Source: Candidatus Methanoperedentaceae archaeon (GTDB taxonomy: Archaea; Halobacteriota; Methanosarcinia; Methanosarcinales; Methanoperedenaceae). Taken from it: a stretch of DNA of 64,000 bases. Below are positions 44,308 through 52,148 of the stretch, piece after piece. The DNA lies in the NCBI GenBank assembly GCA_003104905.1, contig PQAS01000041.1, positions 1 through 64,000 on the forward strand, read 5' to 3'. The position numbers and the translations under genes were made by a program. The notes beneath the pieces are model-generated. The model had not been told where the DNA came from, made no database searches, and worked only from the letters and a program-made list of their open reading frames with translations. Every line of letters starts with the position of its first letter. Position 1 is the stretch's first letter.

Positions 44308-44946
44308 ATGAAAAACAAACTTTTACTTTCAGTCTTGGTATTGCTTGCTATAGCAATTCCAGTATACGCAGTTGCCACAAGCATAGGATACATAGGTGCT
44401 TCATGGAATCATGACCCTGTAACAGTCTACGTATCCATGGGCAAAGGAGTAGACACTTCATACGCCAGTGAAGTCCAGACAGCTCTTAACGACTGGAGCA
44501 GTGCTTTAAGAACTGAAACAGGCAGTTCTAACTTCGCATTCGAAATCTTGGCAACACCACCGGGTAAGCGCAATCCAGCCGATATATCCATCAATCTCAA
44601 GAAGAATACAGGAGCAGTGCTGGGCTCTACATCGTTGTCTTCATCCGGAGGAAATCTTTCAATAACAAAAATAACCATTGCCACTCAGAATGCTATGGGA
44701 AAACCCTTAGACAAAGCCGATTTCAGGAATATACTCAGGCATGAACTCGGGCATGCATTGGGTCTGGGGCATGCAAACGATGACGCGACAGGGGACAAAG
44801 ACCTCATGTATCCCTACTATGATTTTATAACAGTAGGATACGACGTCTTCCCGTCAATATTGGACAACAACGCCTTAGTTAACATCTATGGAACCGATGG
44901 ATTTGGAGGTACTAACCTGCATCCAATACCATCAAAATATCCATAG
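44308..44946 (+). CDS. Small secreted metzincin (matrixin-like) protease
   Basis: 212 residues from MKNKLLLSVLVLLAIAIPVY, behind a strong GGGAGG site; the frame is open to 44266 but the extra residues are not a signal. After the signal peptide comes a short beta part and then the catalytic domain. The zinc motif is HELGHALGLGH (first His at residue 145), and DLMYPYYD after it holds the Met-turn Met. It is close in layout to archaeal matrixin-like proteases (archaemetzincin is different). The lack of a propeptide is notable, as only about 20 residues separate the signal from the mature fold. Secreted; target unknown. Confidence 0.85.
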   Translation: MKNKLLLSVLVLLAIAIPVYAVATSIGYIGASWNHDPVTVYVSMGKGVDTSYASEVQTALNDWSSALRTETGSSNFAFEILATPPGKRNPADISINLKKNTGAVLGSTSLSSSGGNLSITKITIATQNAMGKPLDKADFRNILRHELGHALGLGHANDDATGDKDLMYPYYDFITVGYDVFPSILDNNALVNIYGTDGFGGTNLHPIPSKYP

Positions 44947-45051
44947 TATTTATGCTCCTCGAAATTGAAAAAGAGACCTTATCGAGGAGACAGTAAAGAA
45001 ATTGGATATCCCGGTGATAACAGAAGCGAAGAATTAAATCAAGAAAATATG

Positions 45052-45151
45052 GAACCGCAGATAAACACAGATGAACGCAGATTTGTTGTTCCGGCAATAT
45101 CTAAGTTTTTAATAAATGCCTCTGAGTTCTCTGTGTACTCTGTGGTTGATT
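45052..45151. repeat. Imperfect inverted repeat with internal short-period repeats
   Basis: The left arm (45052-45082) holds CCGCAGATAAACACAGATGA and the right arm (45119-45151), read in reverse complement, holds CCACAGAGTACACAGAGAAC. Both have the unit C-A-G-A repeating every 10-12 bases, and the outer GAACCGCAG pairs with CTGTGGTTG. The two arms could fold into a long hairpin with a 36-base loop. Sequences of this type occur scattered in many bacterial and archaeal genomes, from memory. It lies in the leader region of the TatD-like gene. Confidence 0.5.
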
Positions 45152-45167
45152 GCCCATGGGTTAAATC

Positions 45168-46007
45168 ATGACTCTCCCCATCCTCGACAACCACATGCAT
45201 CTCAACCCCTCCGGCCGCTGTCTCGACGCAGTCCGCGAATTCGCGCGAGCAGGGGGCACACATATCGTTCTTGTCTCTCTTCCACCCTGGTCGCTGGGAA
45301 TCGAAATTAACTCGCCTGAGGATTACAGGAAGGTGTTTGACAGGATACTAAAAATAGCCAGGCGCGCCGAAGAAGCTGAAAAAGTGAAAGTCTTTGTTGT
45401 GCTTGGGGTACATCCTGCCGAACTTACCAAATACTACGGGCGCCTGGGACTTTCGCGCTCTGTGGAAATAATGAGAGGAGGGCTAGAAATTGCCAGCGAA
45501 TATGTGGCTGAAGGAAAAGCCATTGGATTGAAATCCGGGCGCCCTCATTACGAGGTTGAGCCCAAAATATGGAAAGAATCCAATGACATCATGCGTTACA
45601 GCTTTGAGCTTGCAAAGAAGGCGGGATGCGCAGTGCAGCTTCATACCGAAAGCGCAACAGAGGAAGGACTTGCAGAAATTTCAGGGATAGCAAGAAGCGT
45701 GGGATTGCCGGATGGAAAAGTAGTAAAGCACTTTTCACCGCCTATGATAAAAATTTGCGAAAAACATGGGATTTTCCCGAGCGTGCTTGCTGGTGAGAAT
45801 GCCATTGAAACTGCCCTGGGTGAAGGAACGCGTTTTATGATGGAAACTGATTATATCGACGACCTTGAAAGACCGGGTTCCGTATTAGGGCCAAAGACCG
45901 TCCCAAGGAGGACAAAACAACTTATTGATAAATGGGGGGAAGATGTATTCTGGAAGATACATAAAGATAACCCGGAGAAAGTGTATGGGGTGGAGATCAA
46001 TCTTTGA
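45168..46007 (+). CDS. Archaeal TatD-like metal-dependent hydrolase
   Basis: 279 residues. The metal-binding pattern is LDNHMHLNPSGR near the N-terminus, VLGVHPAEL near 85, QLHTESATEE near 160, KHFSPPM near 190 and METDYIDD near 220, as in the TatD/PHP-like amidohydrolase branch that is conserved in archaea (COG1099 type). TatD enzymes in bacteria are 3'-5' exonucleases; the archaeal group has no settled function. The gene stands alone, preceded by an inverted repeat and without a strong ribosome binding site. The start at 45168 gives the expected LPILDNHMH beginning. Confidence 0.85.
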   Translation: MTLPILDNHMHLNPSGRCLDAVREFARAGGTHIVLVSLPPWSLGIEINSPEDYRKVFDRILKIARRAEEAEKVKVFVVLGVHPAELTKYYGRLGLSRSVEIMRGGLEIASEYVAEGKAIGLKSGRPHYEVEPKIWKESNDIMRYSFELAKKAGCAVQLHTESATEEGLAEISGIARSVGLPDGKVVKHFSPPMIKICEKHGIFPSVLAGENAIETALGEGTRFMMETDYIDDLERPGSVLGPKTVPRRTKQLIDKWGEDVFWKIHKDNPEKVYGVEINL

Positions 46008-46026
46008 ACAATCTTTTTCTACACAT

Positions 46027-47097
46027 CTAATCCGAAGAATACAATAATACACTGGATTCATTCTTGAATTCCGGGACTTTGAAATCCCTTGACAGAATTC
46101 TGCCGCTACCCAGATCCAATTGTATTTTTCCCCTGTCTAAAGAATAAAGCTCCTGTTTTGTTGAAGATAGGTTTATTTGAATAATTCCCATGTCACCCTT
46201 TTTTAGTATTGTTTTACCCTTTCCAGTCTTTTTTCCTTCATAATAAAAGTGTGATTCATCAGCGTTTATGCCGTATTTCAATGTTGATGTAGTGGTTTTG
46301 TCTATAAACTTCACTGTTATGGAATTGAAATTAAAATCCAGATCCATTGCCTCAATGTTAACAGTAAGTCCGGTAATAGGAACTTTGGATATGTTATTTC
46401 GTTCCCCTGCAACAGATGTGATATACAAATTTGAGGAAATATCACGGATGTTTTCCTCACCCGTTGACATGGATTTCTGATATAAATTTCCCACTGATGT
46501 GGTCAATTTATTACTTGCAAATATTGATAAAATTATAATTATGGCAATAACAAAAAAAACAAGGGTTTTGCGATTTATTAATTGATGCAAGAAAATATCC
46601 CGGTGTTTCTTATCCATGAAAATCAAATTGAAATCAAATATGAGTGATTTCAACAAGATCAACATAGGGACCAAAAGAATTATAATAAACACTATTGCAA
46701 TGACTTCTGAACTGGTCCCCCCTGGTTTTGTGATCCATAATATGAAAATTGCAGCAAGTATTATAATATTTGAAATACTGGAAATAACTTCCAGTGCAAC
46801 CTTATTGATTATCCTTATTTCCACAACATCAGGTTCGTCTTTGCTGGTATCACTTTCAAATTTGACAGAATTGACATCCATTATAAGAGTTCTCAGGAAA
46901 AAAATGAATGCAATAATGAAAAAACCGATGACACCCATGGATAAGACATATAGATTTTCTCCTATCATGTCAAAAAGGCTGTAATACAAAATTATTATAA
47001 TTGCAGCAAAAAGAGACAGGCTGGCATAAAGTTCCAGTGCGACCTTGTACCTTAAAGATATCTTTATCATATTCTTGCGTTTTTGTGATTGGCTCAT
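46027..47097 (-). CDS. Membrane protein of unknown function with five helices and an outside domain
   Basis: 356 residues. Four helices lie in the first 165 residues in two similar pairs (YASLSLFAAIIIILYYSLFD with VIGFFIIAFIFFLRTLIMDV; VISSISNIIILAAIFILWIT with VFIIILLVPMLILLKSLIFD), which suggests an internal duplication. A fifth helix (LVFFVIAIIIILSIFA) is followed by a beta-rich domain of about 150 residues (ITGLTVNIEAMDLDFNFNSI, KKGDMGIIQINLSSTK) that should lie outside. No Cys and no known motif were seen. It is convergent with the TatD-like gene and diverges from pgk. I do not recognise the family. Confidence 0.75.
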   Translation of the reverse strand: MSQSQKRKNMIKISLRYKVALELYASLSLFAAIIIILYYSLFDMIGENLYVLSMGVIGFFIIAFIFFLRTLIMDVNSVKFESDTSKDEPDVVEIRIINKVALEVISSISNIIILAAIFILWITKPGGTSSEVIAIVFIIILLVPMLILLKSLIFDFNLIFMDKKHRDIFLHQLINRKTLVFFVIAIIIILSIFASNKLTTSVGNLYQKSMSTGEENIRDISSNLYITSVAGERNNISKVPITGLTVNIEAMDLDFNFNSITVKFIDKTTTSTLKYGINADESHFYYEGKKTGKGKTILKKGDMGIIQINLSSTKQELYSLDRGKIQLDLGSGRILSRDFKVPEFKNESSVLLYSSD

Positions 47098-47257
47098 TCA
47101 AATTGTGTAATTGTCAATCTGAATCTTGTTTATATATACATATATAGAATAGTAGTTATATATCTATTCATGCCTATAATTTTTGATTAAATCCATTACT
47201 TTATGAAAACCTTCCGTAAATTATAATGCTATCCTCTTAGAATTAAAGCAATTCAAT

Positions 47258-48481
47258 ATGACTAGGGATTACCTGACAATCGATGACATTGATTTAAGAA
47301 GCAAGACGATCTTATGCAGGCTTGACCTCAATTCGCCTATGGACCCTAACGGGATCATTCTCGATGACAGCCGATTTAGAAGCCACATAAATACCTTAAA
47401 GGAATTGGAAGACTCAAAAGTGGTTATACTTTCTCACCAGAGCCGTCCCGGCAAGAGTGATTTTACTACTATGGAACCTCATGCAAGGCAATTATCGAAA
47501 TTGATGAAGCGCAATATTAATCATATTGATGATATTTTCGGCTCCCATGCTATTGAAACAATTAAGAAAATGGATGAAGGCGACATTATCATGCTTGAAA
47601 ATACACGCTTTTATTCGGAAGAATCACTTGAACGCGCACCAAAAGACCACAAAAAGACACATATGGTCAGGCGTCTTGCTGCTGTTTGTGATATATTCCT
47701 GAATGATGCTTTTTCAGTTTCCCACAGATCGCATCTTTCAGTAACGGGTTTTACAGAAACCTTAACAAGCATTGCGGGAAGAATTATGGAAAAAGAGATA
47801 GATTCCCTGAATAGGGGAATGTCCTGTTCCGAGCGCCCGTGCGTTTATGTGCTTGGAGGAACCAAAGTAGATGATTCCATTAAAGTAACAAATAACGTGC
47901 TTGAGCGGGGATGTGCTGACAGGGTTCTTGTTACCGGGGTGGTTGCTAATGTGTTCCTTGCGGCTTCAGGAGTAAATATCGGGGAAGTAAATATGAGCTT
48001 CATTGATAAGCAGGGCTACTTGCCCCAGATAGAAATCGCAAAAAAACTTCTTAAACGTTTCCCGGATAATATTGGTCTCCCTGTAGATGTTGCTTTGAAT
48101 AAGGATGATGAAAGAATCGAAGAAAAAATAAGTAATCTTAGACCTGAATTGCCTATCCATGATATCGGTATTGAAACCATGGTAAAGTTCTCCCAGGAAA
48201 TAAGCAGTGCAAAAACTGTGGTCATGAACGGGCCAGCAGGCGTATTTGAAAATGAACCTTTCGCCCTGGGGACTCATGAACTTATAAAGGCAGGGGCGAA
48301 ATCAGGGTTCTCTGTCATAGGAGGCGGGCATATTGCGGCAGCTGCCGAACAGATGGGTATTTCAAACAAATTCTCTCATGTAAGTACGGGAGGCGGCGCC
48401 TGTATTGATTTCCTGGCCGGTGAGAAACTGCCCGGTATTGAGGCATTAAAGGATGCTGCAAGGAAATACAGACAAAAATAA
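47258..48481 (+). CDS. pgk: Phosphoglycerate kinase
   Basis: 407 residues, the archaeal length. The substrate-binding residues are in LCRLDLNSPMD, SHQSRPGKSDF and MLENTRFYSEE, and LNDAFSVSHRSHLSVTGF is highly typical. The nucleotide-binding half has VLGGTKVDDSIK, NGPAGVFENEPFALGT and SVIGGGHIAAAAEQM. It interconverts 3-phosphoglycerate and 1,3-bisphosphoglycerate, here most likely for gluconeogenesis. Its 3' end overlaps by 29 bases with the small metallopeptidase gene. A phosphoglycerate mutase gene lies 2 kb further on the other strand. Confidence 0.95.
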   Translation: MTRDYLTIDDIDLRSKTILCRLDLNSPMDPNGIILDDSRFRSHINTLKELEDSKVVILSHQSRPGKSDFTTMEPHARQLSKLMKRNINHIDDIFGSHAIETIKKMDEGDIIMLENTRFYSEESLERAPKDHKKTHMVRRLAAVCDIFLNDAFSVSHRSHLSVTGFTETLTSIAGRIMEKEIDSLNRGMSCSERPCVYVLGGTKVDDSIKVTNNVLERGCADRVLVTGVVANVFLAASGVNIGEVNMSFIDKQGYLPQIEIAKKLLKRFPDNIGLPVDVALNKDDERIEEKISNLRPELPIHDIGIETMVKFSQEISSAKTVVMNGPAGVFENEPFALGTHELIKAGAKSGFSVIGGGHIAAAAEQMGISNKFSHVSTGGGACIDFLAGEKLPGIEALKDAARKYRQK

Positions 48482-49070
48482 GCTTACAGGTTTTGATTTC
48501 ACAGGTAATATGGCCTTGCTTGTGGATGATATTATAAAAACGCATCCGTTTTTCAACCATATAAGAATTAACAATATCCTTGTTGCAATATCTCCCTCAA
48601 ATGGTAACAAGAACGGGGTTGTTGCAAAACTGCGCCCCATGCTTTTCGAAGGTGGTTCAAGAACAAAAGTAGTCCGGGGAATTGAATACGCAGCTCCGGA
48701 AGTCATAATAAATGACACAAATATTCTGTATATCGTTTATTTTCATTTACCGCGTTTCCTGAATCACGGGAATCAAAAGACTAAACTGGCGACCGTTATC
48801 CATGAATTGCATCATGTATCACCATTATTTAATGGTGATATCAGGCGGTATTCGGGAAAAAATTATGCACATGGCAATTCACGCAAAGACTTTGATGATC
48901 TGATTAATATTTATACAAATGAATATATATGCGATACGATTCATCCTGAGTTGAGTAATTTCTTAAAATACAAATATAATGAGCTTAAAAGCAAATATGG
49001 GGCTATTTATGGTGATATGATACGTATTCCGCGTCTAAAAAATGTATCCTTCAAGATGGCAAACATTTAA
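48453..49070 (+). CDS. Predicted small zinc metallopeptidase (HExxH), overlapping pgk
   Basis: 205 residues. The middle holds the sequence TKLATVIHELHHVSPLFNGD, a zinc-type HExxH with a further His, and before it IIINDTNILYIVYFHLPRFL. DDLINIYTNEYICDT in the C-terminal half may supply the third ligand. Archaeal proteins of this type are annotated as putative metallopeptidases without tested function. No signal peptide is present, so it is cytoplasmic. The ATG at 48453 lies 29 bases inside pgk in another frame; a later start is possible but would shorten the conserved DFTGNMALLVDDII region. Confidence 0.75.
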   Translation: MLQGNTDKNKLTGFDFTGNMALLVDDIIKTHPFFNHIRINNILVAISPSNGNKNGVVAKLRPMLFEGGSRTKVVRGIEYAAPEVIINDTNILYIVYFHLPRFLNHGNQKTKLATVIHELHHVSPLFNGDIRRYSGKNYAHGNSRKDFDDLINIYTNEYICDTIHPELSNFLKYKYNELKSKYGAIYGDMIRIPRLKNVSFKMANI

Positions 49071-49096
49071 CCATTAAAGATATTATTAAGTCCAAG

Positions 49097-50047
49097 ATGA
49101 AGAAGCTTCATTTGTTGATTCAAATTGTTATTGGAATAATCATAATTGGATTTATTTTGAATAAGCTGGACATTAATCAATTAGTCCTTGTTCTTAAAAA
49201 AACTGACATGACTTATTTCATCCTGGCCTGTCTCTCCTACCTGTTCCTTAATCTGTTACTATCATTAAGACTATCCTACCTGCTTAAAAAAATCGGGCAT
49301 AAAATAAGATTAAAGAACGTTTTTCTTTCCCATATGGCAGGAATGGTCATTGGTGATATAACTCCCGGGAGAAGCGGCTATTTTTTAACACCTACGATCT
49401 TAAAGAAAAAGGGCGGTATTCCAATTACCGAAGGAATGGCATGTATTTTTGCTCCGCAGGGAATTGAATTTATCCTTAAAGTGGGAGGAGCTATTGCAGC
49501 TATAATTTACTTATCGCTTTATTCAAATATCGAAGAAAAAACAATCATTTATGCCGGTATAGGATCGGCAATTCTCCTTATCGTCGGGATATTGATGTTG
49601 GTGATATCATGGAATAATGAAAGAATGACATCAAAATTCCTGGGTAAGATTCCATTTCTTAATAAATTTACTGAAAATCTCTCTTCTTTCAAAGACAGGA
49701 GCATTCTGATCAAAGACAGCTTGAATATTATTTTATTAATATATTCAATTGGATGGATATTTGCAGCACTGCAGTGGTACTTTTTAGGAAAAGCTATTGG
49801 GATCAATAATATATCGTTTTTCGCATTTTTCCTGCTGCATCCCCTTATTACTATTCTGATGTTTGTCCCATTGACTCCTGCCGGATTCGGGCTGATGGAG
49901 TGGGTGATTATTCTCGTATTTTCATTGTTTGGAATTTCCCCAGCTCTTGGAATGGCTTTCTCGGTTCTGGTGAGAGTAAGCATTTTAGGTGTTGATTTAA
50001 TCGGGTTAAAGACTGTCATTACAGCATCAAGAAAATATGGTTTATGA
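49097..50047 (+). CDS. Flippase-like integral membrane protein (UPF0104/AglD type)
   Basis: 316 residues with about eight transmembrane helices. The family marks are LACLSYLFLNLLLSLRLSYL in the second helix, SHMAGMVIGDITPGRSGYFL near residue 80 and the C-terminal LTPAGFGLMEWVIILVFSLFG. The same fold occurs in the membrane part of lysyl-phosphatidylglycerol synthases and in archaeal AglD-linked proteins, which suggests flipping or handling of lipid-linked molecules. The substrate is not readable. It follows the small metallopeptidase by 26 bases and may be co-transcribed with pgk. Confidence 0.85.
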   Translation: MKKLHLLIQIVIGIIIIGFILNKLDINQLVLVLKKTDMTYFILACLSYLFLNLLLSLRLSYLLKKIGHKIRLKNVFLSHMAGMVIGDITPGRSGYFLTPTILKKKGGIPITEGMACIFAPQGIEFILKVGGAIAAIIYLSLYSNIEEKTIIYAGIGSAILLIVGILMLVISWNNERMTSKFLGKIPFLNKFTENLSSFKDRSILIKDSLNIILLIYSIGWIFAALQWYFLGKAIGINNISFFAFFLLHPLITILMFVPLTPAGFGLMEWVIILVFSLFGISPALGMAFSVLVRVSILGVDLIGLKTVITASRKYGL

Positions 50048-50103
50048 AAATATACCCATATAATGAAATAATGAGCGAAATATGGATTTTTAGAAAATAA
50101 AGC

Positions 50104-50346
50104 TTATCTTAGGTTCAGAGTTATGGCATTTTTTGTTTTAGATTTTCGAATCTGGAAGCTTTTATGTAAACTTTCAAAACTGAAATTACCTGAAATGAAA
50201 TTTCCGCAGGTTCGATAAACAAACATCTTTAACATAATGAATATCGGAATAGTATTGTACAAAAACATAAAATGGTTTTTGGGCATGTAGCCGCTGTTTA
50301 TTCTCCTGAGATCTTCAAGGGGTGAATTTTTGAGATAATAGTTCAT
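50104..50346 (-). CDS. Short hypothetical protein, doubtful
   Basis: 80 residues from MNYYLKNSPLEDLRRINSGY. There is one hydrophobic stretch (FMFLYNTIPIFIMLKMFVY) and a basic tail. It lies between the convergent flippase gene and the phosphoglycerate mutase gene, in an AT-rich area, with no strong ribosome binding site. The first 25 residues look like normal coding sequence, while the rest is of low complexity; it could be the damaged end of a longer gene. I recognise no family. Confidence 0.3.
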   Translation of the reverse strand: MNYYLKNSPLEDLRRINSGYMPKNHFMFLYNTIPIFIMLKMFVYRTCGNFISGNFSFESLHKSFQIRKSKTKNAITLNLR

Positions 50347-50450
50347 AAGATCCACATCTTCCGATATGATAATGATAATTCTAATAACATATATACATAT
50401 CTGTACTTTTACGTCATTAAAAAAAGTTATGAAAGTATCGACCCAAAACA

Positions 50451-51626
50451 TTAAGATATCAGCAAATTCATCAGCCTGTGTCCTTCCAAAAGCCCAAATA
50501 TCCCTTCTTTTGCAGCGAATTCATCAAATTTGCCTACATAATCCGCTTTTTCCGTAGAAGAGTAGATAGCAAATGGAACAGGTTCTCTTGTATGCGTTTT
50601 TATTGATATTGGGGTCGGGTGGTCGGGCAATACCATGACCTTAAAATCCCCGAATCCACCCAGTTCATTTAGCATACCACCTACTACTTTATCATCAAAA
50701 TCAGATATCGCTTTTATCTTGGCTTCAATATTTCCCATATGCCCGGCTTCATCTGGCGCTTCGACATGCACAAGGACGAAATCCCGCTCTTTTAGTGATG
50801 CAAGCGCATACTGCGCCTTTCCGGAAAAATTGGTATCCAGATATCCGGTAGCACCTGGAACGTCGATGATATTAAGGCCGGCATACTTCCCGATCCCTTT
50901 TAAAAGATCAACCGCTGAGATAATAGAGCCTGAAACTTTGAACATATCACTAAAAAGAGGCATATCAGGCGCTTTTCCCTGCCCCCATGGCCAGATAAGG
51001 TTAGCTATGTTCTTTCCCGCTTTTTTTCGTTTATAATTGACCTCATGCCTTTCAAGAATGGATTTTGAATCCCTTATCAGTGATATCAAGAACTCCGAGG
51101 ACTCACCATGCGGCATTACATCCTCGATCGATTGACCCACTACATCATGAGGCGGGATACACTGCGCAAACTCTCCCTGTTTCATTACAAGGAGATGTCT
51201 GTAACTCACACCTGCATGAAATCGGCAGGATTTGCCAAGTTCTTTATCAACAGCTTTGATCAGGATACTTGCTTCCTCACTGGAAATATGGCCTGAGCTA
51301 TAATCTGCGAGCAATCCATTTTTCTCTGTGATAAGATTGCACCGAAAAGCGATGTCATCTTTTTGCAGTTTTATTCCGATACTTGCCGCTTCAAGAGGTC
51401 CGCGTCCTGAATAATATTTTTGGGGATCATATCCCATTATGGAAAGATTTGCTACATCGCTTCCAGGCGGCTTATCATCGGGTACGGTTCTGGCGAGGCC
51501 GCACTTTCCGTGTTTTGCGATAAAATCCATATTTGGGGTATCTGCAGCCTGAAGTGGTGTTAAACCTCCAAGTTCCGGAATTGGATAATCAGCCATTCCA
51601 TCGCCAATAAGGACAATATATTTCAT
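50451..51626 (-). CDS. apgM: 2,3-bisphosphoglycerate-independent phosphoglycerate mutase, archaeal type
   Basis: 391 residues from MKYIVLIGDGMADYPIPELG, right after GGGGGAC; three codons upstream in frame are ignored. The first metal site is IGDGMAD, and the phosphorylated Ser is in GSDVANLSIMGYDP. Later metal ligands are in FVLVHVEAPDEAGHMG and VLPDHPTPISIKTHTREPVP. This is the ApgM branch of the alkaline phosphatase superfamily. It interconverts 2- and 3-phosphoglycerate and so links to the Pgk step encoded 2 kb away. The gene is 39 bases behind the hypothetical membrane-anchored protein and on the same strand. Confidence 0.94.
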   Translation of the reverse strand: MKYIVLIGDGMADYPIPELGGLTPLQAADTPNMDFIAKHGKCGLARTVPDDKPPGSDVANLSIMGYDPQKYYSGRGPLEAASIGIKLQKDDIAFRCNLITEKNGLLADYSSGHISSEEASILIKAVDKELGKSCRFHAGVSYRHLLVMKQGEFAQCIPPHDVVGQSIEDVMPHGESSEFLISLIRDSKSILERHEVNYKRKKAGKNIANLIWPWGQGKAPDMPLFSDMFKVSGSIISAVDLLKGIGKYAGLNIIDVPGATGYLDTNFSGKAQYALASLKERDFVLVHVEAPDEAGHMGNIEAKIKAISDFDDKVVGGMLNELGGFGDFKVMVLPDHPTPISIKTHTREPVPFAIYSSTEKADYVGKFDEFAAKEGIFGLLEGHRLMNLLIS

Positions 51627-51675
51627 GTCCCCCAAGAAGAATTGCTAATACAATAAAATATCGGTTAGTTTGTAA

Positions 51676-52038
51676 TCAGGATTTAGCCAAAATAGCGATT
51701 ATGAGAACAAGGACTACAACGAATTGGGGCACTACATACCATTTTACCATTTTCTGAAGACCTGCAACGCGGTTATTCAGGTCATTCAAATCCTCTGAAA
51801 GCTTCTTGACCGAATCATCGGTTTGGGATGATAAGGGAACTGTTATCACAGGTTTAAGATTCTGTTCCACGGGTTGTACAACTTTTACAATAGGTGCAGT
51901 TCTTACATTCGGATTAGAATAAGTTTTTTTTGGTTTTGCTACTACAGGTCTGACCTTTTCTATTACCTTGAAATTGGGATCTTTCCCTTTGCCTAAAGTC
52001 TGGAATATCTGGTCTTCCGTTACATCAAGTATCGACAT
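51676..52038 (-). CDS. Hypothetical tail-anchored protein
   Basis: 120 residues. The N-terminal part begins MSILDVTEDQIFQTLGKGKD and is followed by a Pro/Lys/Val-rich linker and a coiled-coil-like stretch (DSVKKLSEDLNDLNNRVAGL). A single helix close to the C-terminus (YVVPQFVVVLVLIIAILA) makes it a tail-anchored membrane protein with the bulk in the cytoplasm. No family is recognised. It is located between the aIF2 gene and apgM, 38 bases before the latter. Confidence 0.65.
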   Translation of the reverse strand: MSILDVTEDQIFQTLGKGKDPNFKVIEKVRPVVAKPKKTYSNPNVRTAPIVKVVQPVEQNLKPVITVPLSSQTDDSVKKLSEDLNDLNNRVAGLQKMVKWYVVPQFVVVLVLIIAILAKS

Positions 52039-52148
52039 TTTCTATAGTACCTTCTTAAGAAATTATTACGTTATACAATTATATAATTGTTATTGTGTGA
52101 TATGTGTGAATTAACCTCATCACCATGCGTTTTTCTTACAGCCTCTTT

